Source of the DNA: CAZUQH01 sp964622465
GTDB taxonomy: Bacteria; CG03; CAZUQH01
DNA length: 32,090 bases
Assembly (NCBI GenBank): GCA_964622465.1
Contig: CAZUQH010000009.1
Span: forward strand, 1 to 32,090
Direction of reading: 5' to 3'
This document shows, in pieces, positions 32,081 through 32,090 of the stretch (its first letter is position 1; every line of letters starts with the position of its first letter). Both the position numbers and the translations under genes were made by a program. The notes beneath the pieces are model-generated. The model searched no databases. It was not told the DNA's origin and saw nothing but the letters and a program-made list of their open reading frames with translations.

Positions 32081-32090
32081 TGTCATTGCG
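32081..32090. repeat. Start of another dispersed repeat copy, cut by the window end
   Basis: TGTCATTGCG, the left end of the repeat family, occupies the last ten bases. Confidence 0.55.

Noticed and set aside
1..32090. CRISPR array from the many repeats
   Set aside because: Copies are far apart, vary in length and are not separated by regular spacers.

Overview
The window reads as one stretch of chromosome from a diderm, LPS-making, probably anaerobic and uncultured bacterium. It holds 28 protein genes on the + strand and one on the - strand, with almost no spare DNA. No rRNA, tRNA, CRISPR array, phage or transposase gene was seen. The mix of a proteobacterial-style kdsD-kdsC-lptCAB-hpf-ptsN-rapZ run, a mannose-type PTS, DUF4254, TMTC-like TPR glycosyltransferases and many VIARN-type dispersed repeats fits candidate phyla such as Omnitrophota or a neighbouring lineage. 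The phylum is an inference and is not proven by this window.

Region 1 (1-7675) is an envelope glycan cluster. It contains a family 2 glycosyltransferase fused to a Kdo/heptose-type LPS kinase, a second family 2 glycosyltransferase, a DUF4254 coiled-coil protein, a TMTC-like membrane protein with TPRs, a heptosyltransferase-like GT9 and a GT39/83-like membrane glycosyltransferase with a short TPR tail. Several genes overlap by a few bases and look co-transcribed. A short pair follows (7710-8341): an unrecognised 56-residue protein translationally coupled to queF (queuosine pathway).

Region 2 (8430-13514) starts with a good sigma70-type promoter and carries kdsD and kdsC (Kdo synthesis), lptC, lptA and lptB (LPS export), hpf, ptsN and rapZ. 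This is the well-known gram-negative order, except that rpoN is missing between lptB and hpf.

Region 3 (13590-21504) continues into a complete mannose-family PTS: EIIA, EIIB, EIIC, EIID, HPr and Enzyme I. A GH57 alpha-glucan enzyme sits between EIIB and EIIC, and a phosphoglucose/phosphomannose isomerase follows. With ppdK further on (PEP from pyruvate), this makes a coherent route: sugar uptake paid for by PEP, isomerisation to fructose-6-phosphate, alpha-glucan turnover, and PEP regeneration.

Region 4 (21488-29888) holds lepA, lepB, a short-form thiC, ppdK and a secreted clostripain-like protease. It meets a convergent class A penicillin-binding protein gene (29896-32040, - strand).

The most unusual structure is the repeat content. 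One dispersed repeat family (core TGTCATTGCGAGG ... AAGCAATCCCGTACCAT, often with GGTAGCCGCAGGCTTTAGCC inside) appears about nine times, nearly always at gene boundaries. In several places it has become part of the coding sequence: it encodes the C-terminal tail of the GT9 protein, the N-terminal part of LptA, and the stop codon of queF. Two further inverted-repeat elements (16685-16871 and 20298-20441) that share GTCCGC/GCGGAC ends lie inside the PTS operon.
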